This document shows, piece after piece, positions 1 to 7,691 of a DNA stretch of 19,198 nucleotides. Each line of letters starts with the position of its first letter. Position 1 is the stretch's first letter. A program made the translations under genes and the position numbers. The DNA is taken from positions 1 to 19,198 of the forward strand of contig CAYOPG010000042.1 in the NCBI GenBank assembly GCA_964405775.1, read 5' to 3'. The stretch is from JAAZFF01 sp964405775 (GTDB taxonomy: Bacteria > Verrucomicrobiota > Kiritimatiellia > RFP12 > UBA3636). The notes beneath the pieces are model-generated. The model made no database searches and was not told the origin of the DNA. It saw only the letters and a program-made list of their open reading frames with translations.

Positions 1-1400
1 CCGCCGAGAGCGGTTTGAGAACGCTCGTAGTAGAACGGACTGGTGGTCTGGTAGACGTTGTCCTGTTGCCAAGCGTATCCGTATCCAGGCTTGTTGCCGT
101 CAGTTCCGTCAGTTCCATACGGGCCGCCAAGATTCGAGGAGTTTGCGGGCCACTCAGGGATCGTCGGTGTTCCGAACAAAGCGAAGCAGTTGCCTTTAAG
201 TTCAAGCATCTTGCTGCCGTTGGCTTCGTGGGTGTAGTACTGGTTCTGGACATAGTCTTTCTGTGTCTTCTCGGCTGATGTGCCGGCACCCGTCGTGGCG
301 CCCTCTATGATGGCGAAAGCGCCGCCAAAGTCTACGAACATGCTGTTGTAAACACGCCCTGCCGTTCCGTCGCGGAAATTTAACGCCGTGTTCTTGCCGT
401 TATTGGCGATATCCTTGCCAAGACCAACGTATGTGGCGTTGTAGATTGTCGGGCAGGATGAAGGCTGGGAGGTATCGCCCATGCCGCCATCGCACTCAGA
501 TCCCTTGTCACTGCTGTCAGACGTGGTGTGAAGTGAACCCTGAACAACAAGCCAGAACTGGCCCTTGCCGCGGTAGCCTTCATCCCAGTCGAATGAGTCG
601 TCGGCGCTGTTGCGGACGATCATGTATTTCGTGTTCACCGTGCTGCCGAAGAACTCGACACCGTCGTCTTTGTTGTTCGTTATTTCGACGAAGCTGATCT
701 TCGTGCCGCGCCCGACCGCGCCGAGAGTGAGGCCGTTGATCTCGTTGGCCTCGCCAAGCACGAACCCGCCGTAGCGGATCTGGAGGAACTTGATCTCGCC
801 ACTGGAGTCGTCGTCGTTGCCACCGCCATAGCGGCTGTAATCGCCGAAGGGCTCCAGACCTTCAATCTGCAGGTCAAGGGCGGCGTTGGGGGAAGGCGTT
901 CCCGAACCGCCAACGTTTGTGGCGAGGAAGGCTCTGCCAAGCACGATCAGGCCGCCCCACTGCTGGGTCAGACCGTTTTCACTGTTATTCCAGGGCGACG
1001 TTGCCGTCATGCCAGGAACGTTGTTATCATCAGCACCAGTCATGATGATAGGCTGCGTCGCTGTTCCGACCGCAAAGATTTTCGAGCCACGCGAAACGAC
1101 AAGCGCTCCGGGAAAATCGCCGGCTATATTAGCGTCTGTCTTTGTGCCCCGGATTACTGTGCCGGGCTGAATGGTCAGTGTAGCGCCATCCTTGACGAAC
1201 ACTGGATCCGTCAGGTAATAGACGTTGTCGCTTGTCCACGTTGTGTTGACCGTGACATGCTGAGCTGTGGGGTTGACTCCGCCGACAGCCTGTGTGCCAT
1301 ATACGATGTTGGCACCGTGGGCGGCACCAGCCGCCGTTATTGCGGCCATCACAAGAAGTGACTTGTTCAAGCTAGTTGCTTTCATTGTTCTCTTTCTCAT
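1..1400 (-). CDS. Exported beta-helix-like surface protein, C-terminus beyond the window
   Basis: An open frame with no stop runs from the ATG at 1400 to the left edge, giving 466 codons plus two bases, so the C-terminus is missing. The N-terminus (MRKRTMKATSLNK, then a hydrophobic stretch ending near AAHGA) looks like a Sec signal peptide. The mature part begins with a VTVNTTWTSDNVYYLTDPVFV segment and the ladder-like phrases ATLTIQPGTVIRG, GALVVSRGSKIFAVG and QPIIMTG. Further on come WGGLIVLG, a D-rich GGGNDDDSSGE stretch, EINGLTLGAVGRG, and DDGVEFFGSTVN with DDSFDWDEGYRG. I recognise this as a family of large exported proteins of unknown function, common in Bacteroidota and PVC-type genomes, probably a right-handed beta-helix. 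A GGAG five bases before the ATG at 1400 supports that start; an in-frame ATG at 1385 is possible. The function is unknown; surface adhesin or structural protein is a guess. Confidence 0.8.
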   Translation of the reverse strand, partial: MRKRTMKATSLNKSLLVMAAITAAGAAHGANIVYGTQAVGGVNPTAQHVTVNTTWTSDNVYYLTDPVFVKDGATLTIQPGTVIRGTKTDANIAGDFPGALVVSRGSKIFAVGTATQPIIMTGADDNNVPGMTATSPWNNSENGLTQQWGGLIVLGRAFLATNVGGSGTPSPNAALDLQIEGLEPFGDYSRYGGGNDDDSSGEIKFLQIRYGGFVLGEANEINGLTLGAVGRGTKISFVEITNNKDDGVEFFGSTVNTKYMIVRNSADDSFDWDEGYRGKGQFWLVVQGSLHTTSDSSDKGSECDGGMGDTSQPSSCPTIYNATYVGLGKDIANNGKNTALNFRDGTAGRVYNSMFVDFGGAFAIIEGATTGAGTSAEKTQKDYVQNQYYTHEANGSKMLELKGNCFALFGTPTIPEWPANSSNLGGPYGTDGTDGNKPGYGYAWQQDNVYQTTSPFYYERSQTALG

Positions 1401-1416
1401 TGATTCTCCGCCCGGC

Positions 1417-1435
1417 GGCCAGTGACTTACCGGCC
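1417..1435 (-). promoter_or_regulatory. Hairpin in the leader of the exported-protein gene
   Basis: On the minus strand GGCCGGT, a five-base loop and ACTGGCC form a 7-bp stem with one G-U pair. It ends a few bases before the GGAG ribosome binding site of the gene starting at 1400. It could stabilise the mRNA or modulate initiation. No T-run follows, so it is not a terminator. The role is inferred. Confidence 0.4.
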
Positions 1436-1500
1436 TACTATCCGTAGCGAATGCCGAAAAGTATGCCTGACTAACGTGAGATGCATATTCTCGCACCATT

Positions 1501-1524
1501 AGTTTATAGTTAAACTTTATAGTT
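1501..1524. repeat. Tandem TTTATAGTT repeats, possible operator
   Basis: TTTATAGTT occurs at 1503-1511 and 1516-1524, a direct repeat with a 13-bp period. AGTTTA at 1501 and TAAACT at 1511 also form an inverted repeat with a 4-base spacer. The block lies between the divergent exported-protein gene (start 1400) and tRNA-Arg (start 1587). It may be a regulator site or an AT-rich promoter element of the minus-strand gene. Confidence 0.35.
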
Positions 1525-1543
1525 CAGACTTTTCACATTCTTC

Positions 1544-1573
1544 TTGCGTTAACGACCCCTGAAAGGGTACATT
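1544..1573 (+). promoter_or_regulatory. Probable promoter of tRNA-Arg
   Basis: TTGCGT at 1544-1549, an 18-bp spacer and TACATT at 1568-1573 resemble a sigma-70 -35/-10 pair. Transcription would start about 7 bases before the tRNA. Both hexamers are only partial matches to consensus. Confidence 0.4.
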
Positions 1574-1586
1574 ACGAAGCAGTTTT

Positions 1587-1663
<77 letters not shown>

Positions 1664-1679
1664 GTATTAACCGAACCAA

Positions 1680-1709
1680 TTGCCGCTTATAGGCGTTCAT
1701 AGATATGAA
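1680..1709 (+). promoter_or_regulatory. Weak candidate promoter for the eboF-eboD pair
   Basis: TTGCCG at 1680-1685 and TATGAA at 1704-1709 are 18 bp apart, upstream of the GTG start at 1788. Matches are modest, and read-through from the tRNA-Arg promoter is an alternative. Confidence 0.25.
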
Positions 1710-1787
1710 AGCTCCCGTGTGCTTCTGTAAGTTCTATTGATGCAGGAGAGCCGGAGTTGTGGCAGGGTGTTTCCAAAGAGGTGAAAA

Positions 1788-3062
1788 GTGGCTAATAAAT
1801 GGTTGGTTGTATCGGTGGCAGGACTGGGTTGGCGCGATTTGGAAGCGCGCAACATGAAACGCATCGCCGGTCTTGACTTCGCCCCTGTCCAGTCTGTTTT
1901 TCCCGCGGTGACTTGCACCGCTCAGGCGAGCTTCCGCACGGCGTCGTGGCCAAAGGACCACGGCATGACCTCGAATGGTGTCTTCAACCGCGCACTGCGC
2001 AAAGCCGCTTTCTGGGAACAATCGTCCGGCCTTGTGCAGGGGCGTAGAATTTGGGATTCCGCGCGTTCCGCTGGCGCGAAGGTGGCAATGATGTTCTGGC
2101 AGCAAAGTCTTGGAGAGGATGCCGATTGCATCATTTCCCCCGCCCCAATCCACAAGCACGGCGGCGGCACGATAATGGAAAACTACGTCAAGCCCGCCGA
2201 GCTTGGCCCTGCCATACATGCTAAGTGTGGGACATTCCCACTTCACCGTTACTGGGGACCTCTCGCTTCGCCCAAAATAGGCAACGCGGTCGTCGATAAT
2301 CTCGAAGCTAGTCTTGAAACGATTTCACCGGAAATAATTTTTCTATACATTCCAACGCTAGACTATGACTTGCAGCGTTTCGGGCCCGATGATGAGCGTT
2401 GCGGCCGTTCATTTGCTTTGCTGAAGGATCAGTTTGAAAGGCTGGCGGCCATGGCAGAACGGCTTGACTACCGCATGCTTGTCTTCGGCGACTACGCGAT
2501 AGCACCAGTGGATGCACCACCCGCATATCCAAACACGACTTTGCGAAAGGCAGGATTCCTCAATATACGCCATGTCCGCTCCATGGCGTATCCCGACTTG
2601 TTTTCTTCGAGAGCGTTCGCTATGGCCGATCATGAAATTGCGCACGTGTACGTACGAGATACGGCCGACATCCTAGCCGTTTGCGACACTCTTGCCGCGA
2701 CAGGCGATTACGAAACCGTCGAGACAAAAACTCCTGATGGGGACTGGTGCCATGACACCGCCGGCGAAATTCTTCTCACAGCGAGGAAAGGTTCATGGTG
2801 CGTCTACAAGTGGTGGACAGACGATTCAGAGGCGCCAGACTATGCCACACACATCGACATTCATTCCAAGCCGGGATACGACCCATGTGAACTGTTTTTC
2901 AACTCGCGTTTCTCACTGAAAACCTGCCTCGACGCCACGAGGATTCGTGGCACGCATGGACGCATGTCAACAGCCGCGTTCGCATCGTCGACTGAGTTCA
3001 GGGATATCGGTGCGAATCCTACGTTAGTGTCGCTCGCAAGTTCTCTCGCCACTGAGTTTTAA
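1788..3062 (+). CDS. Alkaline phosphatase superfamily protein (EboF-like, NPP type)
   Basis: This 424-residue protein belongs to the type I phosphodiesterase/nucleotide pyrophosphatase branch of the alkaline phosphatase superfamily. The segment FPAVTCTAQASF (about 39-50) carries the expected nucleophile, Thr42. It is followed by DHGMTSNG (57-64) and GLVQGRRIWDSAR (81-93), which are typical of the EboF-like group. Probable metal ligands lie in LDYDLQRFGPDD (191-202), GDYAI (234-238) and ADHEIAHVYV (280-289). There is no signal peptide or membrane segment, so it is probably cytoplasmic. It begins with GTG, preceded by GAGGTG four bases upstream. A 3-dehydroquinate-synthase-like gene follows after 7 bases. 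That pairing resembles eboF/eboD of the ebo cluster, whose products are linked in cyanobacteria to export of a scytonemin precursor. Its substrate cannot be read from the sequence. The family is confident; the Ebo assignment is moderate. Confidence 0.85.
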   Translation: MANKWLVVSVAGLGWRDLEARNMKRIAGLDFAPVQSVFPAVTCTAQASFRTASWPKDHGMTSNGVFNRALRKAAFWEQSSGLVQGRRIWDSARSAGAKVAMMFWQQSLGEDADCIISPAPIHKHGGGTIMENYVKPAELGPAIHAKCGTFPLHRYWGPLASPKIGNAVVDNLEASLETISPEIIFLYIPTLDYDLQRFGPDDERCGRSFALLKDQFERLAAMAERLDYRMLVFGDYAIAPVDAPPAYPNTTLRKAGFLNIRHVRSMAYPDLFSSRAFAMADHEIAHVYVRDTADILAVCDTLAATGDYETVETKTPDGDWCHDTAGEILLTARKGSWCVYKWWTDDSEAPDYATHIDIHSKPGYDPCELFFNSRFSLKTCLDATRIRGTHGRMSTAAFASSTEFRDIGANPTLVSLASSLATEF

Positions 3063-3069
3063 TAAAGAT

Positions 3070-4248
3070 ATGAGCACAGATTCTGTAATCAACAACCGCT
3101 TTTCTGTTTATTTCGACTATCCAGTCCACTTCACCGTAAATTCTTTCGATACATCTTCCTCCCTGCTCTGCCACGTCTTCGACAGATTAGGTGAAGGGCG
3201 TCGCCACCGAATCGTGCCTTACGTCGATGCCGGCCTCGCAGCCGCTCGCCCATCGCTTCTGCGTGAGATACGAGATTACGCTCATGCCCATTCTGAATTG
3301 TTGGAGTTTGCGGCAGATCCGGTGCTTGTGCCCGGTGGTGCTGCGGCTAAGAACGACATGTCGCTGCTGAAAGACATCGTATTCACACTCGGCAACCTGC
3401 ACATCGATCGCCAGAGCTTCGTTCTCGCAATTGGAGGAGGGAGTGTGCTTGACGCAGTCGGTTTCGCCACTGCGATGACGCATCGCGGAGTCAGGCTCGT
3501 GCGAATGCCCTCCACTGTACTCGCGCAGGCAGATGCCGGTGTCGGCGTGAAGAACGGGATAGATCATCATGGACAGAAGAATTTCCTGGGCATTTTTGCT
3601 CCCCCCTTTGCGGTCGTAAACGACATCTCGCTGTTGGACTCCCTCCCCAAAAGGGAGCGCATCGCGGGGCTTGCCGAGGCAGTAAAAGTCGCCATAATCC
3701 GAGATGTGGCGTTCTTCGCAGAATTGGAACGCAATGCCAAGGAGCTTGTTGACGGCGAAAGAACCGCTCTGCGTAACGCTGTCGAGCAAGCCGCAGGGAT
3801 TCATCTGCGGCAGATAACAACCGGTGGTGATCCTTTTGAATTTGGCTCGGCGCGCCCGCTCGACTTCGGTCACTGGGCTGGGCACAGGCTTGAGATCATG
3901 TCGGCAAATGCCATTAACCATGGAGAAGGCGTTGGAGTTGGAATGGCGCTGGACACAGCGTACGCTGCGCTAGCCGGGCTGATCCCGGATTCAGATGCAA
4001 CGCGCATCATCTCCTTAATCAAAAACCTGGGTCTGCCGATCTACAGGCCGGAACTCGAGAACACCCGGCCAGACGGCGAGCTGGAAATAATTGCAGGCAT
4101 CGCCAACTTCCGGGAGCATCTAGGCGGGCGACTCTGCATTACGCTCCCAACGGCAATCGGCAAAACGATAGAAGTCCACGATATGGACAATTCGTTGATT
4201 GTCGAAGCAATTGCCCGTGTAAAAACTCTAGAAGCGGGCGGCGTCTGA
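3070..4248 (+). CDS. 3-dehydroquinate synthase-like sugar phosphate cyclase (EboD-like)
   Basis: This 392-residue protein has the fold signatures of the AroB/sugar phosphate cyclase superfamily. The NAD-binding GGGSVLDAVG is at about 122-131. PSTVLAQADAGVGVKNG (147-163) corresponds to PTTLLAQVDSSVGGKTG of AroB. NFLGIFAPP is at 171-179, and GLAEAVK (200-206) supplies Glu203. LDFGHWAGH (264-272) and INHGEGVGVGM (282-292) supply likely metal ligands His268 (or His272) and His284. Departures from AroB, such as VGVKNG for VGGKTG and FGHWAGH for FGHTFGH, fit the EboD-like subgroup rather than a shikimate-pathway enzyme. The partner gene upstream supports this. The natural product, if any, is unknown. 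No good ribosome binding site precedes the ATG; with only 7 bases after the upstream stop, translational coupling is likely. Its stop codon lies 6 bases from the convergent DUF2959 gene. Confidence 0.85.
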   Translation: MSTDSVINNRFSVYFDYPVHFTVNSFDTSSSLLCHVFDRLGEGRRHRIVPYVDAGLAAARPSLLREIRDYAHAHSELLEFAADPVLVPGGAAAKNDMSLLKDIVFTLGNLHIDRQSFVLAIGGGSVLDAVGFATAMTHRGVRLVRMPSTVLAQADAGVGVKNGIDHHGQKNFLGIFAPPFAVVNDISLLDSLPKRERIAGLAEAVKVAIIRDVAFFAELERNAKELVDGERTALRNAVEQAAGIHLRQITTGGDPFEFGSARPLDFGHWAGHRLEIMSANAINHGEGVGVGMALDTAYAALAGLIPDSDATRIISLIKNLGLPIYRPELENTRPDGELEIIAGIANFREHLGGRLCITLPTAIGKTIEVHDMDNSLIVEAIARVKTLEAGGV

Positions 4249-4254
4249 CCGCAT

Positions 4255-4908
4255 TTACTTCTCCATGGAACTAATGAAGCGATCCGCCTCTGCGATTGCA
4301 TCGGAAAGCTCCTTTATCAAGGCGTTTACATCTGCCGCGACTTTGGCGGATTCGCCTTGCAGTGCAGCAACTGCCTTAGCATTGAGGTTGTGCTTCAGGT
4401 AAAGCGTCTGGTCGCGGAACACTACGAGCACCGGTTCTATTTTCGATTCCGCGTTTCTCATCGCGGCAATCATCTGCGAATACGCCTTCTTCGTTTCAAC
4501 GAGTTTCTTTTCGCTTTCGAGCCGGTAAGTCTGGTTGCTGTATAACTTAGACTCCTTTGCCCACTCCTTAAACAAATCTTCCGCGACTTTTTCTACGGAA
4601 TTAATGCGCTCCGTCACCTCTTTAGCACGTTTTTCGCATCTTTCGAGCTGCGAAGACATTTTGTCGTACTGTTTCTGAAGATCACCGCCGTCATAATCTA
4701 CGACCGAAGCGAACTGTTCCAACGCGTTCTTGAACGTCTCCTGAGTATCAGCCTGAGCGTCTCTTGCATCATCCACACGGTTGACCAAAATATCGCGCTT
4801 CTCTACACCGAACTTTTCCATCGTTCCGTAATACATTGTTGAGCATCCGCCAAGCACCGCTGCAACGATCATTGAGATAACCAATGCTGGAAGTTGTTTT
4901 GTATTCAC
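4255..4908 (-). CDS. DUF2959 family lipoprotein
   Basis: This 217-residue protein has a lipoprotein signal peptide (NTKQLPALVISMIVAAVLGGC, lipobox LGGC, Cys22). The following YYGTMEKFGVEKRDILVNRV and DARDAQADTQETFKNALEQF are the hallmark start of DUF2959, a family of probably periplasmic or outer-membrane lipoproteins with long helices. The rest is charged and helical, probably coiled coil (DLQKQYDKMSSQLERCEKRA and onward). The function of the family is unknown. The start is a GTG at 4908 with only a weak, distant GGA upstream. It lies 21 bases downstream of fabH on the same strand and may be the last gene of that operon. Its 3' end nearly meets the eboD-like gene, leaving no room for a separate terminator. 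Confidence 0.85.
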   Translation of the reverse strand: MNTKQLPALVISMIVAAVLGGCSTMYYGTMEKFGVEKRDILVNRVDDARDAQADTQETFKNALEQFASVVDYDGGDLQKQYDKMSSQLERCEKRAKEVTERINSVEKVAEDLFKEWAKESKLYSNQTYRLESEKKLVETKKAYSQMIAAMRNAESKIEPVLVVFRDQTLYLKHNLNAKAVAALQGESAKVAADVNALIKELSDAIAEADRFISSMEK

Positions 4909-4929
4909 TATTGTAGATTCTTTCCGGTG

Positions 4930-5937
4930 CTACTTGCCCCACTGAACCACGGAAGCGCCCCAGGTGAGGCCAGCTCCGAATGCGACAAACAGGAGGTAGT
5001 CGCCCTCTTTTATCCTGCCGTCTTTGACCGCCTCGTTCAAGGCAAGCGGTATTGTGGCGGCGGTGGTATTGCCGTATCTCTCGAGATTGGTGACAACCCG
5101 GCTCATAGGTGTCTCGAGCTTTTCTGCGATTGCGGTGATGATGCGCATGTTGGCCTGATGCGGCACGACCCATGCGATATCGGAATGCGTCAGCCCGGCC
5201 TTGTTAATAGCCTCCTCAGAAATTTCGTACATGCTGCGGACGGCGTGCTTGAAGACGACATTGCCTTCCATCTTTATATATTGCCTGCGTTCGCCGATGT
5301 TCTCGGCGGTGAGCGGCATGGCCGAACCGCCTGCCTCTATGTGGAGGATGGATGAGAGCGTACCGTCGGACTTAGTCTTGGTTGCGACTATACCTCTCGA
5401 TTCCCCGTTGCCTGGCTCGAGAATTACGGCGCCGGCGCCGTCGCCGAAAAGCACGCAAGTGCCGCGATCCTGCCAATCCACAACGGAGCTCATTTTGTCG
5501 ACGCCTATGACCATGGCTTTCTTTGAAGCACCAGTAATGATGTACTTGTGAGCGATGTCCAGCGCATAAACAAAGCCGGTGCAGGCGGCCGATATGTCGA
5601 AACAGGTTGCGTTGACAAATCCTGTTTTGGCTTGAACATGGCAGGCGGTCGATGGCATTGCAGAATCTGGCGTTATGGTGGCTACAACGAGCAGGTCGAT
5701 TTCCTCCGGCTTGGCGCCGGCGTCTTCCAGAGCCGCGAGAGCCGCCTTTGCCGCCATGTCAGACGAAGCCTCGTCAGCCGCCGCGATACGACGCTCAGAG
5801 ATGCCGGTCCGCGTCCTTATCCACTCATCGTTCGTGTCAACTGCTTTTGCGAGATCGTCGTTCGTCAGGATTTTCTCGGGAACCCAGCCTCCGACGCCGG
5901 TGATTACAGCCTTGGTTTGTGAAATAGAATTTGCCAT
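4930..5937 (-). CDS. fabH: Beta-ketoacyl-ACP synthase III
   Basis: FabH starts type II fatty acid synthesis by condensing acetyl-CoA with malonyl-ACP in the cytoplasm. At 335 residues it has the normal family length. The Cys-His-Asn triad is visible: Cys119 in ISAACTGF, His260 in VPHQAN and Asn290 in YGNTTAA. The N-terminal DEWIRTRTGISERR (37-50) and the GDGAGAVIL region (165-173) are also typical. It follows plsX after 13 bases, the classic plsX-fabH order, so both are expected to be co-transcribed. No clear ribosome binding site precedes the ATG at 5937 (the leader is A-rich with CCATCTTAA). This suggests coupling to plsX, or a start that depends little on Shine-Dalgarno pairing. Identification is secure. 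Confidence 0.97.
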   Translation of the reverse strand: MANSISQTKAVITGVGGWVPEKILTNDDLAKAVDTNDEWIRTRTGISERRIAAADEASSDMAAKAALAALEDAGAKPEEIDLLVVATITPDSAMPSTACHVQAKTGFVNATCFDISAACTGFVYALDIAHKYIITGASKKAMVIGVDKMSSVVDWQDRGTCVLFGDGAGAVILEPGNGESRGIVATKTKSDGTLSSILHIEAGGSAMPLTAENIGERRQYIKMEGNVVFKHAVRSMYEISEEAINKAGLTHSDIAWVVPHQANMRIITAIAEKLETPMSRVVTNLERYGNTTAATIPLALNEAVKDGRIKEGDYLLFVAFGAGLTWGASVVQWGK

Positions 5938-5950
5938 TTAAGATGGTTTT

Positions 5951-6994
5951 TTAGTTCTCGGCCTTATTCTGCTGATGTTCCTTGAGTGTCTTCTGGAGAG
6001 CAGCTAGATGTTCTTCAATTTTGTGCGTCACTCCGTTTTTCACAGCCTCTCCGGAGACCCGTATGGCATGGTAGATGGCCTTGTGGGACGATCCGCCATG
6101 GGTGATTATTACCGTTCCGTTGACTCCGAGCAAAGGTGCGCCGCCGTACAGTTCCGGATCCATGCGCTTCTTCATATTGCGCAGCGCACCGCGCAGACAG
6201 ATCGCGCCCAGTATCCGTAGCGGATTGGCCTTGAACTCCTGCTTCATCCAATGTGACACGGCGCGCGATGCGCTCTCGACGGATTTGAGGAGCACGTTCC
6301 CGACAAAGCCGTCGCAGACCACGACATCAGTTTCCCCCTGGAACAGATCGTGCCCTTCCACGTTTCCGCGAAATTTGAAAAAAGGATTCGCGCGTAAACG
6401 TTCGAGGGTTCTCTTCGTGAGGTCGTTCCCCTTGAGATCCTCGCCGCCGATACTCAGCAGACCCACAACCGGGTCTTTCTGACCGATTATGGCTTCGGAA
6501 TAGATTCTCCCCATGATGGCAAACTGCTCAAGTTCATCCACTTCGCTGTCTATGTTAGCGCCAGCGTCGATGACAAGCACCGGTCGGCCGACCGTGGGCA
6601 GCAGCGTTCCTATTGCAGGACGTTTGACTCCCGGAGCGCGGCGCAAAACCATTATTGCCGCCGCAACCATAGCCCCCGTGCTTCCCGCTGACAGGAATGC
6701 GTCTGCCTCTTTGTTCTTCACAAGCTCCATCCCCCTGTATATAGAGGAGTCGTGCTTGTTCCTTACAGCCTGCGCAGGGTGTTCATGCATTTCTATGACC
6801 TGCGTAGTGTGAACGATGCGCAACCTCGGTGTGACAGAGGCTTTGTTGGCGGCAAGCTCCGCTTTGATAGCGGTCTCGTCCCCCAACAGGATTATCTCGA
6901 AATCCTCAGAGGTGTCGCGGGAGGCTTCCACGGCCCCCCTGACGATCTCGCGAGGAGCGAAATCACCGCCCATGGCGTCAATAGCGATGCGCAT
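5951..6994 (-). CDS. plsX: Phosphate acyltransferase PlsX
   Basis: PlsX converts acyl-ACP to acyl-phosphate, the acyl donor for PlsY in phosphatidic acid synthesis, and acts as a peripheral cytoplasmic enzyme. The 347-residue product begins with the signature IAIDAMGGDFAPREIVRGA. It also has IEMHEHPAQAVRNKHDSSI, DAFLSAGSTGAMVAAA, RPAIGTLLPT, DAGANID, GGEDLKGNDL, DVVVCDGFVGNVLLKS and GGAPLLGVNG, all expected positions along the family. It lies 12 bases after rpmF and 13 bases before fabH, an arrangement found in many bacteria. The ribosome binding site is weak (AAGAAG), again suggesting coupling. Confidence 0.97.
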   Translation of the reverse strand: MRIAIDAMGGDFAPREIVRGAVEASRDTSEDFEIILLGDETAIKAELAANKASVTPRLRIVHTTQVIEMHEHPAQAVRNKHDSSIYRGMELVKNKEADAFLSAGSTGAMVAAAIMVLRRAPGVKRPAIGTLLPTVGRPVLVIDAGANIDSEVDELEQFAIMGRIYSEAIIGQKDPVVGLLSIGGEDLKGNDLTKRTLERLRANPFFKFRGNVEGHDLFQGETDVVVCDGFVGNVLLKSVESASRAVSHWMKQEFKANPLRILGAICLRGALRNMKKRMDPELYGGAPLLGVNGTVIITHGGSSHKAIYHAIRVSGEAVKNGVTHKIEEHLAALQKTLKEHQQNKAEN

Positions 6995-7006
6995 GAAGCT
7001 TCTTGA

Positions 7007-7198
7007 CTATTCGTCGTCCTTGGTTTTGATAGTGAGCACCTTCCGCCCGCGATATACTCCGCAGCTCTTGCAGGCACGGTGGCTCTCAATGTCGGCTCCG
7101 CATTCAGGACAAGTCGACACTGCGGCAATCTCCGCCTTCTTGTTGGCGCGACGCATGCGCACGCGCATTTTCGATTTTTTACGTTTTGGTACGGCCAT
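7007..7198 (-). CDS. rpmF: 50S ribosomal protein L32
   Basis: This 63-residue basic protein begins MAVPKRKKSKMRVRMRRA, the conserved L32 start, and contains a zinc ribbon with Cys30, Cys33, Cys43 and Cys46 (CPEC and CKSC). It is part of the large ribosomal subunit. The ribosome binding site GAGG lies 7 bases before the ATG, inside the end of yceD; the two reading frames overlap by 20 bases. The rpmF-plsX-fabH order is a widespread operon that ties ribosome supply to lipid synthesis. Confidence 0.97.
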   Translation of the reverse strand: MAVPKRKKSKMRVRMRRANKKAEIAAVSTCPECGADIESHRACKSCGVYRGRKVLTIKTKDDE

Positions 7199-7691
7199 TT
7201 TTAGACCTCGGTTCTGTTGTTTGTTGCTGTTTCAAAAGCCCATCGAGGGCATCCCAGGCACTGGAGCCTTTTTCCTCCCCGCACTGGCATTTTCCCTCGG
7301 AACGCGGTTTCCCGCAAACTGGACACACACCCCTGCACCCCGGTTGACACACCGGGTGGTTTGGAAGGGCAAGTAGAATAGCGTCACGGAGCTCAGAAGT
7401 CAAGTCCACTTCCACCGTCTCCGCAGAAATTTCCATCGACATGCAAACATCCCCGACTACTGGAAGAGTCATCTCCCCGCCGCAGCGCGCACACACACCG
7501 GCGAAATCTGCGGCGGCCTTGCCCTCTGCGTAGAGCTCTGTTCCGAAAAGTTTGACGTCCAGATTCCAGCGGATCGGCCCGGCTGGGTGCACGATATCAC
7601 CCGTCACCTCGACCCACTCAAACGCCTCGACAGGATCCTCCCCTTCGAACGACGACCCATCAGGCTTGATACTGGTAAGCTGGAGGATCAT
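7179..7691 (-). CDS. yceD: YceD/DUF177 family protein
   Basis: This 170-residue protein matches the DUF177 (YceD) family that regularly precedes rpmF and has been linked to 23S rRNA metabolism in bacteria and plastids. Visible features are CARC (Cys67/Cys70) in the central barrel and VDLTSELRDAILLALP (95-110). A second cysteine cluster follows (Cys115, 119, 123, 126, 135, 137), of the HPxCxxxCxGxCPxCG type, probably binding zinc. The tail (WDALDGLLKQQQ) matches the usual C-terminus, with about 17 extra polar residues that run over the rpmF start. It overlaps coaD by 4 bases (ATGA), so translational coupling is expected. Confidence 0.92.
   Translation of the reverse strand: MILQLTSIKPDGSSFEGEDPVEAFEWVEVTGDIVHPAGPIRWNLDVKLFGTELYAEGKAAADFAGVCARCGGEMTLPVVGDVCMSMEISAETVEVDLTSELRDAILLALPNHPVCQPGCRGVCPVCGKPRSEGKCQCGEEKGSSAWDALDGLLKQQQTTEPRSKNGRTKT

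Noticed and set aside
2643..2648. CACGTG core as a further parS site (also at 8576-8581).
   Set aside because: The flanks do not match GTTYC/GRAAC; only the 6-bp core is present.
3187..3921. A 244-codon open frame on the minus strand inside the EboD-like gene.
   Set aside because: No family resemblance, and it lies fully opposite a well-supported enzyme gene; a shadow frame.
5817..5825. TTATCCACT resembling a DnaA box.
   Set aside because: A single eight-of-nine match inside fabH with no neighbours; no box cluster was seen in the window.
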